Shown in pieces: positions 17,112-25,149 of a DNA stretch of 64,000 nt. Where the stretch lies: positions 9,572,001 to 9,636,000 of the forward strand of contig NZ_LT629758.1 in the NCBI RefSeq assembly GCF_900104725.1, read 5' to 3'. The notes below the pieces were generated by a model that saw only the letters and a program-made list of their open reading frames with translations, did no database searches and was not told where the DNA came from. This stretch comes from Actinoplanes derwentensis. Lineage in GTDB: Bacteria; Actinomycetota; Actinomycetes; Mycobacteriales; Micromonosporaceae. Positions within the stretch are counted from its first letter, which is position 1, and each line of letters opens with the position of its first letter. The position numbers were made by a program, and so were the translations under genes.

Positions 17112-17243
17112 GACCTCTTCAGTTCCCGATCCGCCGCCCGGTTAACCGTGCGGGGGTGATCACACGGCCGATTCGTGTTATCCATGTGCCCCGTGATCCG
17201 TCTCCTTGATCGGCGCGGACAGCGCCACGAGGAGGGCGGGCAC

Positions 17244-19058
17244 ATGGCGGCACAACCCGACATCGCGACCGTGACGGCCGCGCGGGCCGGCGATCCGGTG
17301 GCGATCGACCGGCTCGTCGCCGGCTATCTGCCGCTGGTCTACACGATCGTCGGCCGGGCCCTGGAAGGGCACGCGGACGTCGACGACGTGGTGCAGGAGG
17401 TGATGATCCGGGTCCTGCGTAACCTCGGCGAGCTGCGCGACCCGGCGGCCTTCCGCTCCTGGCTGGTCGCGATCACCGTGCGCCAGGTTCGGGAGCGGTT
17501 CCGCGGGCGGCCCCCGGCGGAGCCCCTGGACCCGGATCTGCGCGATCCCGGCGCCGACTTCACCGACCTGGCGATCACCCGGCTCGAACTCTCCGGCCAG
17601 CGCCGGGAGACCGCCGAGGCGACCCGCTGGCTGGACGAGGAGAACCGGGAGCTGCTCGCGCTCTGGTGGCTGGAGGCGTCCGGCGAACTCACCCGGGACG
17701 AGATCGTCGAGGCGTCCGGGCTCAGCCGGCCGCACGCCGCGGTCCGGATCCAGCGGATGAAGGCCCAGCTCGAGACGGCCCGCGCGGTGGTCCGGGCGCT
17801 GCAACCGCCCCGTTGCCCGGAGCTGGCCGCCGTCCTCATGGACTTCGACGGCCGTCCCGGCGCGCTCTGGCGCAAACGGATCGCCCGGCACACCCGCGAG
17901 TGCCGGCAGTGCGCGCCGGTCTGGCAGGACATGGTCGAGGCGGAGCGGTTGCTGGCCGGCATGGCGCTGGTCCCGCTGCCGCTCGGCCTCGGCTCCGCCT
18001 TCGGCGACTTCACGATCAACACCGTTGCGGGTGGTACGCCCACCCAGGCCGCCGCCGGCACCAAGGCGGGTGCTGTGCTGATGCCGAAGCTTCTCGCCGG
18101 AGTGCTCGCCACGGCCGCGGTCGCGGGTGCTGGTGCGATCGTCATGGCGTACCGGGAACCGGCGGAGCCCTCCGTGCCGGCCGCCGTGGTGGCCCCGCAG
18201 ACCTCGGCCCCCGCATCGTCGCCGGCCCCGGTGGCGTCCGCCCCGGCCTCGATCGCCCCCTCGCCGTCCCGTCCCGTCTCGCCCTCCGCGACCCGGAAGG
18301 TGACGCCGCCCGCCGTGGCCACCGCATCGGCGAAGAAGGGTGTCGGCGTCTGGAGGTTCACCGGCTCGAAGGGCGCGCTGTCCGACGTCGGCGCGGCCTG
18401 GTACTACGACTGGGCCCCGCACGACGACGAGGTGCCCGGCCCGGCCGGTGTCGAGTTCGTGCCGATGATCTGGGGCGCCAAGGACGTGACCGACGCCACC
18501 CTGAAGAAGGCGAAGGCCGAGGGCGACGTGCTGCTCGGCTTCAACGAACCGGACCTGGCCGAGCAGTCGAACATGAGCGTCGAGGCCGCCCTGGACGCCT
18601 GGCCCCGGCTGGAGGAGACCGGGATGCGGCTGGTCAGCCCGGCGGTCGCGTTCGGCGGGGACACCCCCGGCGGCTGGCTCGACCGCTTCATGACCGGTGC
18701 GAAGGCGAAAGGGCTGACAGTCGACGCGATCGCCCTGCACTGGTACGGCTCCGACTTCAGCGCCGCCTCGGTGAACCAGTTCCTGGGCTACGTCGACGCG
18801 GTCCACCAGCGGTACGGCAAACCGATCTGGATCACCGAGTTCGGCCTGATGAACTTCGGGGGCGCGCCGAAGTACCCGAGCGACGCGCAGAAGGTCCGTT
18901 TCATCAAGGGCGCGACCACCGGTCTGGAGAAGCGGTCGTACGTCGAGCGGTATGCCTGGTTCGGCCTGCCCGCGGTGGGGGACAGCGTCGACTTCGGGCT
19001 CTATCGCGACGGGGGCAGCCCCACGGAGGCGGGTAGGGCGTACCGGGAAGCGGGTTAG
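17244..19058 (+). CDS. ECF sigma factor fused to zinc finger, membrane helix and GH128-type glycosidase
   Basis: One 604-residue chain contains, in order: an ECF sigma-70 region 2 (about 10-90, 'DVDDVVQEVMIRVLRNLGELRD'), region 4 (about 130-190, 'LTRDEIVEASGLSRPHAAVRIQRMK'), and a putative HxxxCxxC anti-sigma-type zinc finger (H217, C221, C224). Then come a membrane helix (about 280-306), a Pro/Ala/Ser linker (306-370), and an Asl1-like glycosyl hydrolase (GH128) domain with 'GFNEPDLA' (E435) and 'WITEFGLMN' (E532). The sigma part must be cytoplasmic and the hydrolase outside. ATG 17244 has GAGGAGGG. It probably couples glucan or envelope sensing to transcription. ECF factors with carbohydrate-related extensions are known in actinobacteria. 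Confidence 0.9.
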   Translation: MAAQPDIATVTAARAGDPVAIDRLVAGYLPLVYTIVGRALEGHADVDDVVQEVMIRVLRNLGELRDPAAFRSWLVAITVRQVRERFRGRPPAEPLDPDLRDPGADFTDLAITRLELSGQRRETAEATRWLDEENRELLALWWLEASGELTRDEIVEASGLSRPHAAVRIQRMKAQLETARAVVRALQPPRCPELAAVLMDFDGRPGALWRKRIARHTRECRQCAPVWQDMVEAERLLAGMALVPLPLGLGSAFGDFTINTVAGGTPTQAAAGTKAGAVLMPKLLAGVLATAAVAGAGAIVMAYREPAEPSVPAAVVAPQTSAPASSPAPVASAPASIAPSPSRPVSPSATRKVTPPAVATASAKKGVGVWRFTGSKGALSDVGAAWYYDWAPHDDEVPGPAGVEFVPMIWGAKDVTDATLKKAKAEGDVLLGFNEPDLAEQSNMSVEAALDAWPRLEETGMRLVSPAVAFGGDTPGGWLDRFMTGAKAKGLTVDAIALHWYGSDFSAASVNQFLGYVDAVHQRYGKPIWITEFGLMNFGGAPKYPSDAQKVRFIKGATTGLEKRSYVERYAWFGLPAVGDSVDFGLYRDGGSPTEAGRAYREAG

Positions 19059-19067
19059 TCTTCGTTC

Positions 19068-20066
19068 ATGATTCGGTTCGGGTACAAGGCGTCGGCGGAG
19101 CAGTTCGCGCCGGCTGAACTGCTCAAGTACGGCATTCTCGCGGAGGAGGTGGGCTTCGACTCGGTCTTCGTCAGCGACCACCTGCAACCGTGGCGGCATG
19201 ACGGCGGTCATGCTCCGGCGGCGCTGCCGTGGCTGGGGGCGCTCGCCGCGCGGACCGAGCGGGTGCTGATCGGCACCAGCGTCCTGACGCCGACCTTCCG
19301 CTACCACCCGGCCGTGGTCGCGCAGGCCTTCGCCACGCTCGGCTGCCTCGCGCCGGGCCGCGCCATCCTCGGCGTCGGCTCCGGCGAGTCGCTCAACGAG
19401 GTGCTGCTCGGCACCCAGTGGCCGGACGGCAAGGAGCGGTTCGCCCGGCTCAAGGAGGCGGTCCTGCTGATCAAGAAGCTGTGGGCCGAGGACCGGGTGA
19501 CCTTCGAGGGGCAGTTCTACAAGACCGAGAACGCCACCATCTATGACAAGCCCGAGCAGACAGTGCCGATCTACATCGGGGCCTCCGGGCCGGCCGCCAC
19601 CCGGCTGGCCGGGCGGATCGCCGACGGGTTCATCACCACCAGCGGCAAGGGCCACGGGCTCTACACCGACACGCTTCTCCCGGCTGTCAACGAGGGCGCC
19701 GAGAAGGCCGGTCGCAAGATCGACGACGTGGACCTGCTGATCGAGGTCAAGGTGTCGTTCGACGACGACATCGAGCGGGCCCGCAACGACACCCACTACT
19801 GGGGTGCGCTCGCGCTCTCGCCCGAGGAGAAGACCGGCGTCGAGGACCCGATCGAGATGCAGCGGCTCGCCGACGCCCTCACGGTCGAGCGGACCGCCAC
19901 CCGGTGGATCGTCTCGTCCGACCCGGCCGAGCACGTGGCCAAGGTCAAGGAGTACCTGGACATGGGCTTCAAGCACCTGGTCTTCCACGCGCCCGGCCCG
20001 GACCAGGAGCGATTCATGCGCCTGTACGCGGAGCAGATCCTGCCGGAGCTGCGTTCCCGGTCCTGA
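19068..20066 (+). CDS. fgd: F420-dependent glucose-6-phosphate dehydrogenase
   Basis: The 332-residue LLM-fold protein matches Fgd in length and motifs: 'FGYKASAEQFAPAELLKYGILAEEVGFDSVFVSDH', 'ALPWLGALAART', 'LTPTFRYHPAVVAQAFATLGCLAPGR', 'VGSGESLNE' and 'YIGASGPAATRLAGRIADGFITTSGKG'. It oxidises glucose 6-phosphate to 6-phosphogluconolactone and reduces cofactor F420, feeding F420H2-dependent reductases such as the LLM enzyme at 13929-14855. It starts 9 bp after the ECF-GH128 gene and may be read through from it. A hairpin follows the stop. Confidence 0.93.
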   Translation: MIRFGYKASAEQFAPAELLKYGILAEEVGFDSVFVSDHLQPWRHDGGHAPAALPWLGALAARTERVLIGTSVLTPTFRYHPAVVAQAFATLGCLAPGRAILGVGSGESLNEVLLGTQWPDGKERFARLKEAVLLIKKLWAEDRVTFEGQFYKTENATIYDKPEQTVPIYIGASGPAATRLAGRIADGFITTSGKGHGLYTDTLLPAVNEGAEKAGRKIDDVDLLIEVKVSFDDDIERARNDTHYWGALALSPEEKTGVEDPIEMQRLADALTVERTATRWIVSSDPAEHVAKVKEYLDMGFKHLVFHAPGPDQERFMRLYAEQILPELRSRS

Positions 20067-20077
20067 GCGGGCACCGG

Positions 20078-20105
20078 ACCCGGGTGCCGTCAGCGGCGCC
20101 CGGGT
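20078..20105. terminator. Terminator between fgd and the convergent glycosyltransferase gene
   Basis: ACCCGGGTGCCG and CGGCGCCCGGGT pair over 12 positions (one G-U) around a TCAG loop, immediately before the glycosyltransferase stop at 20107. Confidence 0.7.
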
Positions 20106-20106
20106 G

Positions 20107-21228
20107 TCAGACCGAACGCAGATGCCCCCGGCCGCCTCCCGAGTCGCCACCCTCACCGTTGATCACCCGTAGGTTGGGCCGGCCCTGGGTCCGCGGCCGG
20201 GTGACGTCGTGGTCGTCCCGCCAGCGCCGCCGGTTGTAGACCGCCCCCGCCGGTTGGCTGATCCCGATGCCACTGTTGTTCAGACCGCCCCTGCTGTTCA
20301 GGCCGCTGCTGTTCAGGGGGGCGAGGCGGGCTTCGGTGGCCCGGTTGGGCGCCGGCCAGCGCGGCAGGGCCTGCTCGAAGATCTGCCGTTCGGCCGCGGC
20401 GCCGCGCGGGATGTTGATCGGTGCACCGGACGACCGGAAATCGCTGAAACGCTGCTCCCGGCCGCGCGGAACGGTAGCGCCCGGGCCGGTGACGATCGGG
20501 GCCGGGATCGGGCGGACCGGCCCGCCGGTCATCACCAGGAAACTCTCCGCGGTCGGCACCCGCCGGTCCCGGCGCCGCGCCCACCATTCGCCGGTCACCG
20601 CGCGCCACCCGGCGACGAGATCGGTCCGGGGGCGGCCGCTGACCGGCACCTCGGCCACTCGCAGCCCGGCCGCCCGGGTCCGGACGGCGACCAGCGGCTC
20701 ACCGTCGGAGCCGTCACCGCGGGCCGGTTCGATCCCGGCGACCCGCGGCAGCCCGATGCGGCCGGTGTGCCGGCGCCAGAACGCCCGGTATCCGGTGGTG
20801 GAGCCGCCCGGTCGGCAGCCGAGCAGCACGTTCATGAACCAGAGCAGGACCAGGCCGAGCCGTCCGGCGGGCCGGATCGCCTCGGCGACGTCGGCGTCCA
20901 CCCGAAGCGCCTCGACCAGGCGGGACAGGTCGGCCGGGTCACCGGAACCGTCGCCGGGCAGGGTCACGATCACCTCGCCGGTCGCGACGGCGACCCCGCA
21001 GGCCAGGGCGTTGCCGTGGCCGGTGCGGGTCTGCCGGATCACCCGAGCGTCGCGGGGCAGGACCCGGACGACGTCCTCGCCCGGCCCGACCACCACGATC
21101 ACCTCGTGGACCGGGGGCAGCGCGGCGACCAGAACCGGCAGGTGTTCGTCCGGGCCTGGCGCGACCGGGATCACGACGCTCACTGACGGTGACTGCGGGC
21201 GTTCTCCGGGTCGGTGCGGCGCTGGCAT
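20107..21228 (-). CDS. Family-2 glycosyltransferase with disordered C-terminal tail
   Basis: The 373-residue protein begins 'PSVSVVIPV', the GT2 nucleotide-sugar fold start, with 'TRTGHGNALACGVAVATGEVIVTLPGDGSGDP' (about residues 68-100) in place of the DxD region and 'GSTTGYRAFWRR' further on. Residues from about 230 are Arg/Pro/Gly/Asn-rich and probably disordered, ending in 'YNRRRWRDDHD' and 'LRVINGEGG' motifs. One short hydrophobic stretch (about residues 125-140) may touch the membrane. GTG 21183 is an alternative start nearer the fold. Donor and acceptor are unknown. Confidence 0.8.
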   Translation of the reverse strand: MPAPHRPGERPQSPSVSVVIPVAPGPDEHLPVLVAALPPVHEVIVVVGPGEDVVRVLPRDARVIRQTRTGHGNALACGVAVATGEVIVTLPGDGSGDPADLSRLVEALRVDADVAEAIRPAGRLGLVLLWFMNVLLGCRPGGSTTGYRAFWRRHTGRIGLPRVAGIEPARGDGSDGEPLVAVRTRAAGLRVAEVPVSGRPRTDLVAGWRAVTGEWWARRRDRRVPTAESFLVMTGGPVRPIPAPIVTGPGATVPRGREQRFSDFRSSGAPINIPRGAAAERQIFEQALPRWPAPNRATEARLAPLNSSGLNSRGGLNNSGIGISQPAGAVYNRRRWRDDHDVTRPRTQGRPNLRVINGEGGDSGGGRGHLRSV

Positions 21229-21388
21229 GTGGTGAAGCTCCCCGGTTCGGCGTCGTTGCTGGAGCCGAAGCTACCGGCCTGCAACCCTTCGGCAACCTGG
21301 CCCTTCGGGTGAGGGTGGTCGCCTACCGGGCCGAACCGGGGAAGCGGACTGGCGTTGGTCACCGTGCGTACAGGAAGGGGAAGGTAGG

Positions 21389-22051
21389 GTGATCGATGTG
21401 AGTATCGAAGCAGTCGTGTTCGACCTGGACGGCGTGATCATCGACACCGAGGAGGTGTGGGAGGAGGTCCGGCGTGACTACGTGGCGGAGCACGGCCGCG
21501 AGTTCCGGCCCGACTCCCAGGACCGGATGATGGGGATGAGCACCGGGGAGTGGTCGGCGCACCTGGCTGACGAGGTGGGTGTGCCGCGGACCGCGGAGCA
21601 GGTCGCCGCCGATGTTCTGGGCCGGATGGCCGGGCGCTATCGCCAGGACCTGCCGCTGATCCCCGGTTCGGTCGAGACGGTCCGGGCGCTCGGTGCCCGT
21701 TACCGGCTGGCGCTGGCCAGTTCGTCGGCGCGGATCCTGATCGACCAGGTGCTGGCCACCGCCGGGCTGACCGGCGAGTTCGAGGTGACCCTCTCCACCG
21801 AGGAGGTGCCGCGCGGCAAGCCGTCACCGGACGTCTATCTCACCGCGGTCGAGCGGCTGGGGCTCACCCCGGCGGTCTGCGCCGCGATCGAGGACTCCAG
21901 CAACGGCCTGCGATCGGCCACTGCCGCCGGTCTCACCGTGGTCGCCGTCCCGCACGGGGTGTACCCGCCGGCCGAGGACGCCCTGGCCGGCGCGAGTCTG
22001 GTGGTGAAGGCGATCACTGAAGTGACGCCCGAGGCGATCGCCGGGCTGTGA
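21389..22051 (+). CDS. HAD-superfamily phosphatase (beta-phosphoglucomutase-like)
   Basis: The 220-residue protein has the HAD motifs in order: 'VFDLDGVIIDTE' (nucleophile and acid Asp at about residues 11 and 13), 'LASSSARI' (motif II), 'RGKPSPDVY' (Lys, motif III) and 'AIEDSSNGLRSA' (motif IV). The helical cap between motifs I and II is of the C1 type, so a small phosphorylated metabolite is the likely substrate. It starts at GTG 21389, with another GTG three codons later. It is divergent from the glycosyltransferase gene over 160 bp with no recognised feature. Confidence 0.9.
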   Translation: MIDVSIEAVVFDLDGVIIDTEEVWEEVRRDYVAEHGREFRPDSQDRMMGMSTGEWSAHLADEVGVPRTAEQVAADVLGRMAGRYRQDLPLIPGSVETVRALGARYRLALASSSARILIDQVLATAGLTGEFEVTLSTEEVPRGKPSPDVYLTAVERLGLTPAVCAAIEDSSNGLRSATAAGLTVVAVPHGVYPPAEDALAGASLVVKAITEVTPEAIAGL

Positions 22052-22108
22052 TCCGGGGGGATTGATTGTCAGCCGGGTGGGTCCGGGTAGCGATCGGGTT
22101 GCCGAGGC

Positions 22109-22396
22109 ATGCCGATCGTCAACCCCGGGTCCCGGACAGCCGATTACCCCGGCATGAATTCCCTAGCCTCCATCAGCGCCCTCACCACCGATGCCGGCGC
22201 CCGGCCTGTGGGCTGGCAGGTACAGCTCCGTGTGGACTACGTCGTCAACAAGGTGATGCAGACGCATCGTGGCCAATCCGAGGACGCGGTCAAGCAGGAG
22301 ATCCAGGACCAGCTCCGGGTTTACGGGGTGGTGCCCAACAAGCGCCAGGTCGCGCAGTACGCGACCGCGATCTCGGTGCTGCCGCCGACCAACTGA
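22109..22396 (+). CDS. Small hypothetical protein
   Basis: The 95-residue frame starts at ATG 22109; ATG 22154 is equally possible and would give 80 residues. The second half is mixed alpha/beta with 'VGWQVQLRVDYVVNKVMQTH' and 'EDAVKQEIQDQLRVYGVVP', and there is no signal or membrane segment. It ends 6 bp before the stop of the convergent sugar dehydrogenase gene. Codon use is normal for this genome. Function unknown. Confidence 0.6.
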   Translation: MPIVNPGSRTADYPGMNSLASISALTTDAGARPVGWQVQLRVDYVVNKVMQTHRGQSEDAVKQEIQDQLRVYGVVPNKRQVAQYATAISVLPPTN

Positions 22397-22401
22397 ACCC
22401 G

Positions 22402-23499
22402 TCAGCGGGCCGGGAACCGCAGGATCCGGTCGTCGTCGCGCTGCGCGTCGCCGCGGCCGTCGGTGTTCGAGGTGGTCAGCCACAGCGAACCGTCCGGCGC
22501 CACGGCGACCGTCCGGAGCCTGCCGTACACCCCGGTGAACTCCGCTTTCGCCGTCCCGCCGCCGAGCGGCACCGTCCACAGTCGTTCGCCCTTGAGCGCG
22601 GCGACGTAGAGGGTGCCGCCGGTCACGGCGGCCCCACTCGGTGAGGCCTCGTCCGTCGTCCACTGCACGATCGGGTCGGTGAACCGGTCGTCACCGTCAC
22701 CCTTGCCCTCCACCTCCGGCCAGCCGTAGTTCTTACCCTTCTCGATCACGTTCACCTCGTCCCAGGTGTTCTGGCCGAACTCGATGCCGTACATCCGGCC
22801 CTGCGAGTCCCAGGCCAGGCCCTGCACGTTGCGATGACCCATGCTCCAGACCGGGGAGCCCGCCCACGGGTTCCCCGGAGCCGGTCTCCCCTCCGGGGTG
22901 AGCCGCAGGATCTTGCCGCTCGGGTCCGCCCGGTCCTGAGAACGGGACTCCTCACTCGCGTCGCCGGTGCCCACGTAGAGCATGCCGTCCGGGCCGAACG
23001 CGAGCCGTCCGCCGTTGTGCCGGGATCCGCGCACGATGCCGTCGAAGATCACTTCCGGGTCGCCGCCGGACAGCTTGAACCGGACGATCCGGTTGTCGTC
23101 GGCGGCGGTGAAGTAGGCGTACACCCAATCGTCTTTGATCGCCAGGCCCAGCAGCCCGCCCTCGCCGCCGCTCGCCACGCCGGGCACCCGGTAGACCTCG
23201 CGGGGCTTTCCGCCGCCGGCGGCGATCTCCAGGATCCGCCCGGTGTCCCGCTCGGCCACCAGCGCGCTGCCGTCGTCGCGGAAGGCCAGCCCCCACGGCA
23301 CGTCCAGGCCGGTGGCGACCGTCTCCGGAGCACCCAGATCGGGCTCGCTCCTCTTGTCGGCGGAGGACTCGGCCGGTGTGGGGGCGCCGGACACCGCAGG
23401 CACCGGATCGACGGTGGGCGGGGCTGAGGAACCGCTGGTGGAGCAGGCGGTCAGAACGGCCACACCGGCAGCCGCGGCGGCAAGTCGTGTGATGGTCAT
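22402..23499 (-). CDS. PQQ-dependent soluble aldose dehydrogenase-like lipoprotein (GSDH family)
   Basis: The 365-residue product has a signal peptide with lipobox 'LTAC' (Cys at about residue 19), so it is surface-anchored. A Pro/Ser-rich spacer leads into a six-bladed beta-propeller of the glucose/sorbosone dehydrogenase family: 'GLDVPWGLAFRDDGSALVAERDTGRI', 'GGEGGLLGLAI', 'RHNGGRLAFGPDGMLYVGTGDA', 'GHRNVQGLAWDSQGRMYGIEFG'. Family members oxidise sugars outside the cell using pyrroloquinoline quinone, and some may have lost this activity. No PQQ biosynthesis genes are seen in the window. Confidence 0.88.
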   Translation of the reverse strand: MTITRLAAAAAGVAVLTACSTSGSSAPPTVDPVPAVSGAPTPAESSADKRSEPDLGAPETVATGLDVPWGLAFRDDGSALVAERDTGRILEIAAGGGKPREVYRVPGVASGGEGGLLGLAIKDDWVYAYFTAADDNRIVRFKLSGGDPEVIFDGIVRGSRHNGGRLAFGPDGMLYVGTGDASEESRSQDRADPSGKILRLTPEGRPAPGNPWAGSPVWSMGHRNVQGLAWDSQGRMYGIEFGQNTWDEVNVIEKGKNYGWPEVEGKGDGDDRFTDPIVQWTTDEASPSGAAVTGGTLYVAALKGERLWTVPLGGGTAKAEFTGVYGRLRTVAVAPDGSLWLTTSNTDGRGDAQRDDDRILRFPAR

Positions 23500-23610
23500 C
23501 CATCCACCGTGCCATGCGCTGGTGACAATGAGCTGTGAGCGTGTTACCGATATGTGGAAGATGATCGGTTATCCCGGAATGGGAGGAGGAATCCGGATCA
23601 AGATGAAGCC

Positions 23611-25080
23611 GTGCGAGTTTCGGTACGATCGCTCACGGCCGCGATCCTCACCCTCACCGTGCTCCTCGGGCATCCACCCCGGCTGGTCCTCGCCACCCCC
23701 GTCGGCCCGTCGGCGATCAGGTGGCAGCCCTGCCCCGAGGACGAGAAGACCCAGTGCGGGACGATGCGGGTGCCGGTGGACTGGACGGTTCCGTCCGGAC
23801 CGCAGATCGAACTGAACCTGGCCCGCAGCCCGGCCACCGACCCGAAGTCCCGCATCGGCGCGCTGATGGTCAACCCCGGCGGCCCCGGCGTCTCGGCGGT
23901 CAACATGGCCCTCGACCACGAATACTTCGGCGCCGCCGTCCAGCGCCGGTTCGACATCGTCGGTATCGACCCGCGGGGTGTCGGCCGGAGCGCCCCCATC
24001 CTGTGTGACCAGGACCTGGTCGACGAGCGGCCGGACCCGTTGTTCGACACCGAGGCCGCTTTCACCGCGGCCGGCGATTACAACCGGCGGCTGGCCGCGG
24101 ACTGTGCCCGGCGCAGCGGCCCGGTCTACGACCACGCGGACACCGTCAGCGTGGTCCGGGACATGGAGGCCGTCCGGCTGGCCCTCGGCGAACAGCGGAT
24201 CAGTTTCTTCGGCGCCTCCTACGGCACCCTGATCGGCCAGCTCTACGCCGAACGCTATCCGGACCGGCTGCGGGCCCTGGTCCTCGACGGGGTGATGGAC
24301 CACAGCGCCGGAGCGGACGCGTTCCTCACCCAGACCACCGAGGCCGTACAGGCCGCGTTCGACGAGTTCGTCGCCTGGTGCGCGCGGGACACGGACTGCG
24401 CGCTGCGCGGCCGGGACGTCAAGCGGATCTGGGCGGAGCTGATCCGGCGGGCCACCTCGGGGGAGCTGATCGACCCGTACGACCCGCCGAGCCGCCTGGG
24501 GGTCTGGGACCTGCTCTCGGCCGCGTTCAGCGCCTTCTACGACCCGCAGTGGTACTCGTTCGCCCACTACCTGAAGGAGGCGTACGAACCGGCGCCCGCT
24601 GGCCGGCGCGCCCTCCGGCACGGCACCGACCTCACCCCGCACAGTTTCCCCGCGGTGATGTGCCAGGACTGGTCGCTGCCGGTCGGCGGTTTCACCGGGT
24701 TCCGGGAACGGCTGCGGGCCCTGGCCGTGCGCGCGCCGCAGGTGCGGGTCTCCCCGCTGGCGCTGACCGCCGTCGCCGGCTGCCTCGGGATCGCGGCCCC
24801 GCCGGTCAACCCGCAGCGGCCGATCCCCACCGCCACCGGCCCGGTGCTCGTCGTCAACTCCCGGTTCGACCCGGCCACCGCGTACGTCTGGGCCCAGCAG
24901 GTGGCCCGCCAGTTCGGGCCCACCGCCCGGCTGTTCACCTATCAGGGCTGGGGACATGTCGCCTACACGCACAGCGCGTGCATCCAGGCGGCGGTCGACC
25001 GGTACCTCGCCGATCTCACCCTGCCCGCCGTCGGGGCGAGCTGCCCGGCGATCGAACCGGAACCGTTCGGGGTCGGCTGA
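23611..25080 (+). CDS. Secreted alpha/beta-hydrolase, tripeptidyl aminopeptidase (TAP/SlpD-like)
   Basis: The 489-residue product starts with a basic, hydrophobic signal peptide ('VSVRSLTAAILTLTVLLG'). The hydrolase core shows 'MVNPGGPGVSAVNM' (oxyanion region), 'FDIVGIDPRGVGRS', the nucleophile elbow GASYG (S203) and a late 'WGHVAYT' catalytic His. The C-terminal TAP-like region is typical of actinomycete secreted tripeptidyl aminopeptidases, which cleave N-terminal peptides. I chose GTG 23611 because the signal peptide starts there; an in-frame GTG at 23554 would add 19 polar residues. The gene at 25150 follows in the same direction. Confidence 0.88.
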   Translation: MRVSVRSLTAAILTLTVLLGHPPRLVLATPVGPSAIRWQPCPEDEKTQCGTMRVPVDWTVPSGPQIELNLARSPATDPKSRIGALMVNPGGPGVSAVNMALDHEYFGAAVQRRFDIVGIDPRGVGRSAPILCDQDLVDERPDPLFDTEAAFTAAGDYNRRLAADCARRSGPVYDHADTVSVVRDMEAVRLALGEQRISFFGASYGTLIGQLYAERYPDRLRALVLDGVMDHSAGADAFLTQTTEAVQAAFDEFVAWCARDTDCALRGRDVKRIWAELIRRATSGELIDPYDPPSRLGVWDLLSAAFSAFYDPQWYSFAHYLKEAYEPAPAGRRALRHGTDLTPHSFPAVMCQDWSLPVGGFTGFRERLRALAVRAPQVRVSPLALTAVAGCLGIAAPPVNPQRPIPTATGPVLVVNSRFDPATAYVWAQQVARQFGPTARLFTYQGWGHVAYTHSACIQAAVDRYLADLTLPAVGASCPAIEPEPFGVG

Positions 25081-25149
25081 TCGTTGCGCAACCGGCCGGA
25101 TACCGGTAGGCAGAGATGGATGACCGAGAATGTCCTACCTGGAGGGCCG

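Noticed and set aside
17178..20156. Very long open frame on the minus strand
   Set aside because: It runs antisense through the ECF-GH128 and fgd genes. It has no domain pattern and reflects high-GC third positions.
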